Below are positions 17,015-25,622 of a stretch of 64,000 nt of DNA, in pieces. The notes below the pieces were generated by a model. That model saw only the letters and a list, made by a program, of their open reading frames with translations. It was not told the origin of the DNA and did no database searches. The translations under genes and the position numbers were made by a program. The first letter of the stretch is position 1; the number at the start of each line of letters is the position of its first letter. The stretch covers positions 124,001 to 188,000 of the forward strand of contig NZ_BDFD01000002.1 in the NCBI RefSeq assembly GCF_001895085.1, read 5' to 3'. The stretch comes from Mariprofundus micogutta. GTDB lineage: Bacteria > Pseudomonadota > Zetaproteobacteria > Mariprofundales > Mariprofundaceae.

Positions 17015-17821
17015 ATGAGTGAGCTTTTTTCTGACATAAGGAGAACAGATACCGGTCTTGATCAAACAGACCCGGAAGAGGACCGCAAAGGAGACTTCAT
17101 CCTGCTTGTTGGCATCCTGGTTCTTTTGGCCGGAGTTGCCGGATATCTGGTATTGAATCCTGCGGAATCCACGTTGAAGAAAGGTGTCGCCGTCAAGAAA
17201 ACTCCGACAATCACCACACCAGCTACCGTTGCACCGGTCGAACTGGTTCCCGTAAACCCGGCTCAATTCGCTGCTGAGCCTGTTGCTTCTGAACCTGTTG
17301 CTTCTGAACCTGTTGCTTCTGAGCCTGTTGCTGCTGAGCCTGTTGCTGCTGAGCCTGTTGCTGCTGAGCCTGTTGCTGCTGAGCCTGTTGCTGCTGAGCC
17401 CGTTGCTGCTGAGCCCGTTGCTGCTGAGCCCGTTGCTGCTGAGCCCGTTGCTGCTGAGCCCGTTGCTGCTGAGCCCGTTGCTGCTGAGCCCGTTGCTGCT
17501 GAGCCCGTTGCTGCTGAACCTGTTGCCTCTGAACCTGTTGCCTCTGAACCTGTCGCTGCTGTAGCGAACTCAGCAAAAGTTCTCAAACCGGCCTTTGCCT
17601 GGGCGGTGAACCTCGTCTCGGTCACTTCTCAGCCTGCCGCCCTGAAAATCAGCGAGAAACTGAAAGCGGATGGAACAGAAACCGAGGTTGTTGAGATACA
17701 GGTGAAAGGGCGCAAATACTACCGCATCCGTGTTCCCAATCTTGCCAGCAAACAGGCTGCTGCCGCGTTCAAGGAAAAGAGTGCCTATAAAGATGCCTGG
17801 ATTAATCGCTACACAAAATAA
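17015..17821 (+). CDS. SPOR-domain membrane protein with VAAEP pentapeptide repeats
   Basis: The 268-residue protein has a cytoplasmic N-terminus, one membrane helix near residues 28-49 (GDFILLVGILVLLAGVAGYLVL), a long Pro/Glu/Ala linker made of 19 copies of (A/S)EPVA, and a C-terminal SPOR domain (about 195-268, with WAVNLVSVTSQPAALKISEKL and YYRIRVPNLASKQAAAAF). SPOR domains bind denuded septal peptidoglycan, so a role in cell division or envelope organisation is likely, as for FtsN or DedD. The repetitive linker probably spans the periplasm; its length is set by the DNA repeat described separately. Confidence 0.8.
   Translation: MSELFSDIRRTDTGLDQTDPEEDRKGDFILLVGILVLLAGVAGYLVLNPAESTLKKGVAVKKTPTITTPATVAPVELVPVNPAQFAAEPVASEPVASEPVASEPVAAEPVAAEPVAAEPVAAEPVAAEPVAAEPVAAEPVAAEPVAAEPVAAEPVAAEPVAAEPVAAEPVASEPVASEPVAAVANSAKVLKPAFAWAVNLVSVTSQPAALKISEKLKADGTETEVVEIQVKGRKYYRIRVPNLASKQAAAAFKEKSAYKDAWINRYTK
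17276..17550 (+). repeat. 15-bp coding tandem repeat (minisatellite) in the SPOR gene
   Basis: There are 19 units of 15 bp encoding Glu-Pro-Val-Ala-Ala/Ser. Third-base variants fall in blocks: units ending GAGCCT, then eight in a row ending GAGCCC, flanked by GAACCT/Ser units at both ends. That pattern points to recent internal duplication by slippage rather than selection on each unit. The unit is a multiple of three, so copy changes keep the frame. Confidence 0.95.
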
Positions 17822-17870
17822 ATGATGTTCGCAGAGCGGACTAATTCAAGACGTCGGTAAAAATGAACAG

Positions 17871-18476
17871 CTATAACAGCGTCTGAAAACTGTTCTGCCA
17901 GCGATTTGCCAAATCGGATAGTGCTTGCGGCTCGGTGAAATCAGAAATACTGACCGCAGCTGAGCAGAGGCCGCAGGGGTTGATAGCGGCAAACCATTTC
18001 GGATCCACGTCCACATTCAGTGCCATGCCGTGATACGCCACGCCTTTGGTGATGCGCACGCCCAGAGCGGCAATTTTTCCTTTTTCTGTCCATACACCGG
18101 GAAAACCGCAGTTACGCTTTGCATCAATGCCCGACTCTTTGAGTAATTCGATACAGGATTGCTCCAGCAAGTGCACATAACGTTTGACTCCGATTTCCCG
18201 ATTTCGCAAATGAATGACGGGATAGAGCATGATCTGACCCGTACCGTGAAAGGTCATCTCTCCGCCGCGATCAGAGTGTACAACGGGGGCATGAAGCACT
18301 GCACCAAGCCGGTTATCAACACCGCGACGGCCGGTCGTATACACTGGTTCATGCTCACAACAGTAAATGATCTCATTTTGCAATGCAGCCGCCACAGCAT
18401 CGGCTCTGGCATGCAACATTTGCCATACCGGCTCATACGGCTGCACAGCCAGCCACTGATATTCCATAGAATTCAT
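17871..18476 (-). CDS. lipB: Octanoyl-[acyl-carrier-protein]:protein octanoyltransferase
   Basis: The 201-residue protein has LipB motifs: EHEPVYTTGRRGVDNRL, the His-containing RGGEMTFHGTGQIMLYPVI, RNCGFPGVWTEKGKIAALGVRI with the active-site Lys, and HGMALNVDVDPKWFAAINPCGL with the catalytic Cys. It transfers octanoyl from ACP to lipoyl domains of 2-oxoacid dehydrogenases and GcvH. lipA, often adjacent, is not nearby. A second ATG three codons in (18467) is also possible. Confidence 0.95.
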   Translation of the reverse strand: MNSMEYQWLAVQPYEPVWQMLHARADAVAAALQNEIIYCCEHEPVYTTGRRGVDNRLGAVLHAPVVHSDRGGEMTFHGTGQIMLYPVIHLRNREIGVKRYVHLLEQSCIELLKESGIDAKRNCGFPGVWTEKGKIAALGVRITKGVAYHGMALNVDVDPKWFAAINPCGLCSAAVSISDFTEPQALSDLANRWQNSFQTLL

Positions 18477-18680
18477 TGATGCATATTACAAAGACATGAG
18501 CAGCTGTATATGCATTTTATGATATCTCGCCTTACCAACAGAATCATTCCGGCAGTGCTCGATTTTGTCACATGTCCCCCATTTGGGGGATAGACACAGA
18601 GACTTAAAGCCTGTTAGCAATGGCAGCAGTTGAAAACGGAATTTTCAGATCAATTAATAAACTTGTGGGAAGGTGAAATC

Positions 18681-18776
18681 ATGGAAGGTTTACCGTTAAT
18701 GGAAATAGGTAGTATTGGCATACTGTTCCTGGCAGCTATACTTTTTAAATCAATGTATAAAACAGAGAATAAATAA
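18681..18776 (+). CDS. 31-residue single-pass membrane microprotein
   Basis: An ATG with a good ribosome site (GGAAGGTGAAATC before it, 18668-18680) opens 31 codons: a short polar start MEGLPLMEIG, a hydrophobic stretch SIGILFLAAILF, and a basic tail KSMYKTENK. A candidate promoter TTGAAA with ATTAAT 17 bases downstream precedes it, and a strong bidirectional terminator follows 38 bases after its stop. The layout resembles small membrane subunits or stress peptides; no family is recognised. Confidence 0.55.
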   Translation: MEGLPLMEIGSIGILFLAAILFKSMYKTENK

Positions 18777-18814
18777 CAAATCAAGTCCACTCAGGTGTTG
18801 CTTATTAAATAATA

Positions 18815-18842
18815 ACGGAGGGCCAGGCCCTCCGTTTTTTTA
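18815..18842. terminator. Strong bidirectional terminator between the microprotein ORF and the fad operon
   Basis: A near-perfect hairpin ACGGAGGGCC / GGCCCTCCGT (18815-18835) is followed by TTTTTTT on the plus strand. On the minus strand AATAATAAG follows, weaker. It ends the small plus-strand transcript and lies at the end of the convergent fadI-fadJ-fadD operon. Confidence 0.85.
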
Positions 18843-20630
18843 TTCCTCAACAGCCTCCGGATAGAGTGATTCAATCAAGGCATGGTGAACTTCACATATC
18901 TTGCGCCGCTTTAATTTCAGTGTCGGCGTCAACAGACCACTGTCCTGCGTCCATTCCTCATCGACAAAAGCAAATCGTTTAACCTGCATAAAGCTTGAAA
19001 GATCATGTTCATCGTGGCGCATGCGCTGCAGAACCCAGGCAGTGACTTCACTATTTTGCCGCCAGTCATCAGGCAGTACGGCAAACTTCTCCTGCTGCCA
19101 GACTGCTGCCAAACCAGCCCCATCCGGGACAATCAGTGCTGACACATACGGACGGTTATCGGCAATCACCATGCTCTGCAGAAAACATGGATCCTGATTC
19201 AGATGTTGCTCAACTGTTGCGGGCGGCACATTCTCACCATTGGAGAGCACCATGATCTCCTTCTTGCGATCTACAATGGTAATGAAACCGTCATCATCCA
19301 TTTCCACAATATCGCCTGTGCAGAGCCAGCCGTCGGCATCGAATACCTCTGCAGTTTCTTCAGGCCTCTTCCAGTAGCCCTGCATCACCATCGGACCTTT
19401 AACCAGCAACTCACCGTCTCTGGCCAGCTTGAATTCCACACCCGGTAATGCTGCCCCCACCGTAGCAGGTTTAATGTTCTCCATACGATTCACCGACAGC
19501 ACAGGCGAGGTTTCAGTGAGTCCGTAACCGGGTAAAACCATGATATCAGCAGCCAATAGAAATCTGGCAATATCCGGGTGCAGTGCTGCTCCCCCTGAGA
19601 TAAAACCCCGGATATTTCCACCCATCTTCTCGCGTAATTTGGCATTGACCACGCCATCCAGAATCTTCCATAACAGAGCCTTTCCACCAGCCAAATCACT
19701 GCCCTGTTGCCTGAGTTCAAAACGTTCCATGCCCAGCTTTTGAGCCAGATTGAACAGCTTACGTTTCAAACCGGGACCGGCTGCAAGCTTTGCCTGCACG
19801 CCGGCATAGATCTTTTCATATAACCTTGGCACTGAAATCATGATGGTCGGAGAGACTTCAGGCATATCCCGCAACAATGTTGTGATCGCTTCCGCATAAG
19901 CAATTTGAGAACCACACGCAGCAGGAAGAAAGTGCCCCACTGTACGTTCAAAGGCATGTGAAGCAGGCAGAAAAGATAGAAACAGGTCATCTTCAAAGAC
20001 AGGTACGCCACCTATACCTGCTGCGACATCGGACAAAATATTGTCATGCGTGAGCATCACACCCTTGGGGAAACCGGTAGTTCCGGAAGTATAAATCAGA
20101 GTGGCCAGCTGGCTTCGATCAGGACATGAGGCCTTTAATGCATTATCCCATTGTTCATCACAGGTGATCGTGCTGATACTCTCCGCATCACCGTGAAATG
20201 GCAGCCGTTCAACATCCACGCCGTCAAGCTTATGCAGCTGATCTCCTTCCTCGACAAAAACCAATGAAACACCGGCATCATCGAGTACATATTGCACGGC
20301 TTCAGGTGGGTCGGTGAAATAGGCTGGTACGGTCACTGCACCCAGCCTCAAAATCGCAAAGTCGGCTATGAACCATTCCGGACAGTTATGCCCCAGAATA
20401 CCGACCCGATCTCCCGGCCTGACACCCTTGAATTCCAGCCAGGCTGCCAAACGCAAAACAGCTTGCTGCACCTTGATGCGAGACCAGCTGTTCCATTCAC
20501 CATCACTGCTACGGTAACGAAGCAGTGGTTTATCCAGCCATTCGGCAGGAGATGCCAGCAACAGATCAGACAAACAACCTGCCTGCCGGGCTTGCTGGAA
20601 ACCGCTACAGAACTGTTTATCGGAAGTCAT
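18840..20630 (-). CDS. Long-chain acyl-CoA synthetase
   Basis: The 596-residue AMP-forming enzyme has the P-loop-like motif TLIYTSGTTGFPKGVMLTHDN near residue 180, YGLTETSPVLSVN near 370 and the hinge motif DGWLCTGDIVEMDDDGFITIVDRKKEIM near 430. It activates fatty acids to acyl-CoA with ATP and CoA for beta-oxidation or lipid synthesis. The sequence is of the FAA1/Aas-like 'FAA' type rather than E. coli FadD proper. Its start overlaps the end of the fadJ-like gene by 14 bases; it is the last gene of the operon, just before a terminator. Confidence 0.92.
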   Translation of the reverse strand: MTSDKQFCSGFQQARQAGCLSDLLLASPAEWLDKPLLRYRSSDGEWNSWSRIKVQQAVLRLAAWLEFKGVRPGDRVGILGHNCPEWFIADFAILRLGAVTVPAYFTDPPEAVQYVLDDAGVSLVFVEEGDQLHKLDGVDVERLPFHGDAESISTITCDEQWDNALKASCPDRSQLATLIYTSGTTGFPKGVMLTHDNILSDVAAGIGGVPVFEDDLFLSFLPASHAFERTVGHFLPAACGSQIAYAEAITTLLRDMPEVSPTIMISVPRLYEKIYAGVQAKLAAGPGLKRKLFNLAQKLGMERFELRQQGSDLAGGKALLWKILDGVVNAKLREKMGGNIRGFISGGAALHPDIARFLLAADIMVLPGYGLTETSPVLSVNRMENIKPATVGAALPGVEFKLARDGELLVKGPMVMQGYWKRPEETAEVFDADGWLCTGDIVEMDDDGFITIVDRKKEIMVLSNGENVPPATVEQHLNQDPCFLQSMVIADNRPYVSALIVPDGAGLAAVWQQEKFAVLPDDWRQNSEVTAWVLQRMRHDEHDLSSFMQVKRFAFVDEEWTQDSGLLTPTLKLKRRKICEVHHALIESLYPEAVEE

Positions 20631-22722
20631 CTAAAACCTCCAGATTCCCCGGCACATCAAACCCCATATTCTCAATCCTGCTCCACAGTTCAGTCCTGTC
20701 GTAACCTGAAAAATAGCGCAACAGGCCACCTCTGAAAGGGGGAAATCCGATGCCGTAAATAAAGGCGGCATCAAGATGTCCTGCATCCTCAACCACCTGT
20801 TCGGACAGACATGCAAGTGCTTCAACAAGCATCGGTATCAGGCATACTTCTATGATACTCCGGTTGTTCATCACCCGACTTGAATCACTCAGATCCGCAT
20901 TGGCCTCGTGCTCGACCGTTTTAATGCCCGAAAGGTAGGTCGATAGCTTGCCATTAAGCGCGCCCTGCTTACCCTTCTCGTAAACAAAAAAACCTTGTCC
21001 GGATTTTTCTCCCAACAGACCATCGGCAACCATCTGTTGAAACCAGTCCGGCATGGCAAATTGATGATGTCTGGATTCACCCAGTGTATTGCCAAGATGG
21101 TTTCCCACGTGCAGACAGATATCCAGGCCGACTCGATCCGCCAGCTCAATCGCCCCCATCGGCATGCCGAAATTCTTCAATGCGCCATCCACATGCTCGG
21201 GTTTTTGCCCGTTCTCAAGCAGTTTCAATGCTGCGACCATAAATGGCATCAGACAGCGATTAACCAGAAAACCGGGTCGATCAGCAACAATGACCGGGTA
21301 TTTACCCCACGATGCGGCCAGTGCACAGGTTTTATCGATTGTTTCTTCACTTGTTTTTTCGCCAGCAATCACTTCGACCAGCGGCATCTTTGGTGCAGGA
21401 TTGAAAAAGTGCAGTCCGGCAATACGGCCGGCATTGGCACGTCTGTTCTGCATATCCGAAACTGACAATGATGAGGTATTGGAAAGCAGTAGCGCATCTT
21501 TAGGCACCTGCTTACCAACATCGGCCCATAGTTGCCGTTTAATCTTGATATCTTCGAGTACGGCTTCAATAACCACATCCGCATCACTTAAACCGCTCCC
21601 ATCCAATACGGGACGAATACGAGATAAGCGTTTATGATCAGTACGCCCGCGCCGGTTGGCCAGTCGGCCTATGCCTTTCATGCCTCGCGACAATGGTTCG
21701 GCAGCCACCTCATGCAGATCCACATCCATTGTTTTAGCAGCCACCCAGGCAATGCCTCCACCCATCACACCTGCACCATAAACCGCTGTTTTCCTGAAAC
21801 CTGCGACGGCCTCTCGCCCCCGTTTTGCAGCCTCCTGTTTTTTCAGGGCTTCACCCAGATAGAATACGCGAATCAGATTTTTACACGTAGGAGTCACAGC
21901 CAGTTTACCCAGAGATTCCGCCTCACGTGCCAGTGCCTGGCCATCAGGCATATCGACAATCTCTTTCAGCAGATTTAAAACTGCCGGAATTGCCGGATAA
22001 GCCTGTTCCACATCCAGGTGTTTGAGGCGGGCGTATGTTCGTTTTTCAACTTGTTGAAAAAACAGTACTTTTGCTGGCCAAAGCTTTAACCACCATGGAT
22101 TAAATTTGCGCTGCTTCACTTTCCCTCTGGCTGCAAGGTAATGGATGCTTTCTTCCTGTTGCTCAGGCTTACAAACAAGTGCCGCAAGCCCGATGCGTTT
22201 GGCACGCCGTGCATCCACTGCAGAACCGCTTAAAATCATCTCCACAGCTTTCATCCAGCCCACGCGTTGTGGCAAACGTATGCATCCACCAAAACCCGGA
22301 TGAATACCGATTTTAATCTCTGGCAATGCCAGTCGGGTTCGTTTGTGTTCAACCGCTACGATATAATCACAGCCCAGTGCAACTTCCAGACCTCCGCCCA
22401 TGCATGCACCGTTAACCAGTGCGACAGAAGCTGCGGGCAGCACCTCAATCCTCCGACAAATCGACTGCCCCCGTTCAGCAAGTTTTGTTGCCTTGTTCAC
22501 ATCGGTCACTGAAGCAATAATTTCAAGGTCGGCTCCGGCAATGAAACAACCTGCCATACCGCTCTCTAACACCAGCGTTTTCGGTGGCTCGGCCTCCAGT
22601 GCCAGAAGGTGTGCCTCAAGCTGGGTAATGCAGAGCTCATCAAGTACATTTACTGATTTGTCGCTACGTTCAAAGTGTAAACGTGCCACATCACCGTCAC
22701 GAATCAGCTGGACTACTTCCAT
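20617..22722 (-). CDS. fadJ: Fatty acid oxidation complex alpha subunit (enoyl-CoA hydratase / 3-hydroxyacyl-CoA dehydrogenase)
   Basis: The 701-residue fusion has an N-terminal crotonase domain (VNGACMGGGLEVALGCDYIVA, oxyanion-hole region, and LALPEIKIGIHPGFGG with a catalytic Glu) and a C-terminal NAD-binding domain (YGAGVMGGGIAWVAA near residue 315; HFFNPAPKMPLVEVI; YGIGFPPFRGGLLRYF at the end). It performs hydration and oxidation steps of beta-oxidation. FadJ rather than FadB is chosen on pairing with a FadI-like thiolase upstream; the isomerase activity of FadB cannot be judged. Overlaps both neighbours, so the operon is tightly coupled. Confidence 0.9.
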   Translation of the reverse strand: MEVVQLIRDGDVARLHFERSDKSVNVLDELCITQLEAHLLALEAEPPKTLVLESGMAGCFIAGADLEIIASVTDVNKATKLAERGQSICRRIEVLPAASVALVNGACMGGGLEVALGCDYIVAVEHKRTRLALPEIKIGIHPGFGGCIRLPQRVGWMKAVEMILSGSAVDARRAKRIGLAALVCKPEQQEESIHYLAARGKVKQRKFNPWWLKLWPAKVLFFQQVEKRTYARLKHLDVEQAYPAIPAVLNLLKEIVDMPDGQALAREAESLGKLAVTPTCKNLIRVFYLGEALKKQEAAKRGREAVAGFRKTAVYGAGVMGGGIAWVAAKTMDVDLHEVAAEPLSRGMKGIGRLANRRGRTDHKRLSRIRPVLDGSGLSDADVVIEAVLEDIKIKRQLWADVGKQVPKDALLLSNTSSLSVSDMQNRRANAGRIAGLHFFNPAPKMPLVEVIAGEKTSEETIDKTCALAASWGKYPVIVADRPGFLVNRCLMPFMVAALKLLENGQKPEHVDGALKNFGMPMGAIELADRVGLDICLHVGNHLGNTLGESRHHQFAMPDWFQQMVADGLLGEKSGQGFFVYEKGKQGALNGKLSTYLSGIKTVEHEANADLSDSSRVMNNRSIIEVCLIPMLVEALACLSEQVVEDAGHLDAAFIYGIGFPPFRGGLLRYFSGYDRTELWSRIENMGFDVPGNLEVLDDFR

Positions 22723-24044
22723 GATTCACTCCCGATCAGGACTGATCCACCCTGTCCTCCTCCTATGCATATTGAAGCCACAGCCAGACCGCCACTGGTG
22801 TCTTTCTCAAGCTGGCCAAGTGTAGTCAGAACCAGACGAGCCCCGCTCATTCCCACTGGATGGCCCATAGCCACTGCACCGCCATGCACATTTAGCCTGT
22901 CCATATCCGGGGCTCCCATTGCTTTGGACAAGCCCAGTTTTTTCTCGGCAAACGAGTTGGATTCCATTGCTTTCAGGCAAGCCAGCACCTGCACAGAAAA
23001 TGCTTCGTTAATCTCCATACGTACCAGATCGCGAATAGTCATCCCGTAGCGAGATAATAACTGATGTGTGGCATAGACCGGACCAAGTCCCATGCGGGCC
23101 GGATCGCATCCGGCATAAGTCCAGTCGTGCAGGTAACCCATAATCGGCCAGCCCTCAGCTTCAGCCTTGGCACGACTGCTTAGAATCAGCATGGCTGCTC
23201 CGTCGGTAATCTGGGAGCTATTACCCGCCGTAACTGTACCCAGCGGTTTTTCAAATACAGGTTTAAGCTTTGCCAGTGCCTGCATGGTCTGACTTTCCCG
23301 AATCCCCTCATCACGATGAATGGCTGCAAAAGACGGTTGCGCAAACACATGCATCACCTCATCATCAAACCAGCCCTCATTCCAGGAGGCTGCTGCCCGC
23401 TGATGACTCTGCAGAGCGAATTCATCCTGTTCCTGACGTGAAATGGAGAAATCGCGTGCCAGCACCTCAGCGGTCTGGCCCATATTCATGGCTACTGTCG
23501 GGTCGGTCAGCCCCTCCATCAAGGCAATGCGTGGTTTCCATGGTGCTTTGGCAATTTCAAGCAACACAGGCAACTTCTGCTGCAGTGTTCGGGCTCTGGG
23601 TAGCTTGGCCATCGCCTCACGAAATCGATCATGAAACAGCAATGGCGCATGTGTCATCGATTCCACGCCTCCGGCCAGCACCACATCCGCGCGCCCGGCC
23701 TGGATCTTTTCAGCGGCATCTGTAATGGCCTGCATGCCCGATGCACAGTTTCGATGTACCGTATGCGCAGGCACATTGCGGGGAATACCGGCATTCAGTG
23801 CAATCACGCGTGAGATATTGACTGCATCAATAGGTTGAATCACATTACCGATAATGACCTGATTGATCTCGGTACTGGAAACAGGAGAACGGGCCAGCAC
23901 TTCGCGCACAGTCAGCGCTCCAAGGTCAACAGCTGACAACTGATCAAATGCTCCGCTGGCTTTACCCAATGGTGAACGAATCCCGGCAACAATGACAACC
24001 TCGATGGGTTCATGCTGTTTCGTGCTTTTTCTGACCATACGCAC
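22713..24044 (-). CDS. fadI: Acetyl-CoA acyltransferase (thiolase, FadI type)
   Basis: The 443-residue thiolase has the nucleophilic Cys in HRNCASGMQAI near residue 100, GGVESMTHAPLL, the His motif NVHGGAVAMGHPVGMSGARLVLTTL, and the second active Cys in ASICIGGGQGGSVLIG at the C-terminus. It releases acetyl-CoA in the last step of beta-oxidation. It is the first gene of a fadI-fadJ-acyl-CoA synthetase operon. The length suits FadI-type (about 436) rather than FadA (about 390). Confidence 0.92.
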   Translation of the reverse strand: MRMVRKSTKQHEPIEVVIVAGIRSPLGKASGAFDQLSAVDLGALTVREVLARSPVSSTEINQVIIGNVIQPIDAVNISRVIALNAGIPRNVPAHTVHRNCASGMQAITDAAEKIQAGRADVVLAGGVESMTHAPLLFHDRFREAMAKLPRARTLQQKLPVLLEIAKAPWKPRIALMEGLTDPTVAMNMGQTAEVLARDFSISRQEQDEFALQSHQRAAASWNEGWFDDEVMHVFAQPSFAAIHRDEGIRESQTMQALAKLKPVFEKPLGTVTAGNSSQITDGAAMLILSSRAKAEAEGWPIMGYLHDWTYAGCDPARMGLGPVYATHQLLSRYGMTIRDLVRMEINEAFSVQVLACLKAMESNSFAEKKLGLSKAMGAPDMDRLNVHGGAVAMGHPVGMSGARLVLTTLGQLEKDTSGGLAVASICIGGGQGGSVLIGSESWK

Positions 24045-24264
24045 TCCTTTGCTACCTATACCAATATGTAGCTTACACTGAACTCATACGCAAGTCTGGT
24101 TTGGTCGTCTTTCACCTGAAAATCTGTCACATCTCTGTTTCTTCGATGCCTGGTTAACACGAATGAACAGGCACGAAAGAATAAGTGATATATGCCACAG
24201 ACCCTTTTGGCATAAAGCCTTATCATTATGAAGCGCATAAAACCGATGAACCATGGAGGTTGTG

Positions 24265-24681
24265 ATGAAAGCGTTTATTCGCAAACACAATTTGATACTG
24301 AGTCTGGCTGTTACGCTTATCTGGTTTGCTGTCACTGTGCTGATCAGCAATGCTGTTTATGCTGATGAAGCTTCAGGTTTCTGTGACTGCAGTACTGCTG
24401 GAGAAGCATCAAATAATGTGATTTGTCATATCCCGCCGGGTAACCATCAGAACATGCATACTATTCGCGTCGGAGACCCCGCCATTCATGCGCATTTGAA
24501 TCATGGCGATATGCTCGGACCATGTCCGGGAGATGAAGCCGAAGTGGAAAGTGAACATGAAGTTGCTCAGGGCCTTCCAGCATGCACCTGTGATGACGGC
24601 ACTGTAGGCAGCCTGTATCATATACCTCAGTCAGCAGTTGCTTTTGAGGCATACAGCCTGCGTTCTGTATCGGGTCAGTGA
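24265..24681 (+). CDS. Secreted Cys/His-rich protein with CHIPPGN...HxxHGD motif
   Basis: The 138-residue protein has a Sec signal (LILSLAVTLIWFAVTVLISNAVYA, cut near residue 38) and a mature part with FCDCS, VICHIPPGNHQNMHTI, AIHAHLNHGDMLGPCPGD and PACTCDDG. The CH(V/I)PPGN...HLxHGDxxGPC segment is a recurrent motif in exported bacterial proteins whose function is unknown; the Cys and His suggest metal binding or disulfides. The ATG at 24265 follows a GGAGGT ribosome site; the upstream in-frame ATG overlaps that site. A single gene facing the M50 protease tail to tail. Confidence 0.72.
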   Translation: MKAFIRKHNLILSLAVTLIWFAVTVLISNAVYADEASGFCDCSTAGEASNNVICHIPPGNHQNMHTIRVGDPAIHAHLNHGDMLGPCPGDEAEVESEHEVAQGLPACTCDDGTVGSLYHIPQSAVAFEAYSLRSVSGQ

Positions 24682-24699
24682 AGCGGCTTTCTCAGGATG

Positions 24700-25359
24700 C
24701 TAGTAAGGCAGAGCCATATTAATCAGGAACCCCGCACTGGCTGAAACCATCGGGCCAATCACGGCCTGAAAAAAACCAAGCATCAACAGTGCAATGACGA
24801 TGATCATGCCGTAAGGCTCAAGACGCGATAACTGCCAGGCCATTGGACCAGGCAATACGCCCACGGCAATACGTCCACCATCCAGAGGCGGCAGAGGAAG
24901 AAGATTAAAGATGCACAGAACCATATTGAAAATAATGGATGCCTGACACATCAGTGCCAATGGCTCAGCAGCCCACATCATGGATGCCGGCATATTGACT
25001 ACCACCATCAATACCAGAGCAGATACTACGGCCAGAACCAGATTGGTAGCAGGTCCAGCCAGAGCCACCCAGATCATATCCCTTTTGGGGTTACCCAATT
25101 TCCTGAAATCAACGGGGACCGGTTTAGCGTAACCGAACAGAAATGGTGAGCCCAGCACAACCAGCACCAGAGGAATCGCAATAGTACCAATTGGATCAAT
25201 ATGTTTGATCGGATTGAGGGTCAAACGCCCCATAAAGCGGGCGGTATTATCACCCAGTTTGTCGGCAACCCAACCATGGGCAACCTCATGCAGGACAATG
25301 GCAAGCAATACCGGCAGCGCCCAGATGCTTATCTTCTGCATGATATCAGCAATATCCAC
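24700..25359 (-). CDS. Site-2 protease-like M50 membrane metallopeptidase
   Basis: The 219-residue protein has the zinc motif LHEVAHGW in its first membrane segment (His, Glu, His near residues 24-28), GPATNLVLAVVSALVL in the middle, and NLLPLPPLDGGRI with the third metal ligand Asp. This is the compact, PDZ-free M50B type (FGYAKPVPVDFRKL is characteristic). Such enzymes cut transmembrane substrates, but the substrate is unknown. Monocistronic by position. Confidence 0.88.
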   Translation of the reverse strand: MDIADIMQKISIWALPVLLAIVLHEVAHGWVADKLGDNTARFMGRLTLNPIKHIDPIGTIAIPLVLVVLGSPFLFGYAKPVPVDFRKLGNPKRDMIWVALAGPATNLVLAVVSALVLMVVVNMPASMMWAAEPLALMCQASIIFNMVLCIFNLLPLPPLDGGRIAVGVLPGPMAWQLSRLEPYGMIIVIALLMLGFFQAVIGPMVSASAGFLINMALPY

Positions 25360-25622
25360 TTGGCAACCCCTTCAATCAGTCTGCAAATAAAGCAACACTG
25401 TAACACTAGTGCGGAATGGAATCATGCCGACTATTACAGCTTAGTCTATCGGTAAATGCGTTAGAACAGCCAATAACGATACTCTGACACATAGCAAACA
25501 AGCTATTTCCAAATACGGCATGGATTATGCTTAATATTTCAATCCCTTTCTGTCGCATCAATGGCAGTTCGAGACCCGTGCACTAGGCATGGATAACATT
25601 CATCACTCTGCATGGAGGAACC

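Noticed and set aside
17223-17625. Long open frames on both strands over the VAAEP repeat
   Set aside because: They follow from the 15-bp repeat itself, which keeps all frames free of stops; only the plus-strand frame has a signal, membrane segment and SPOR domain.
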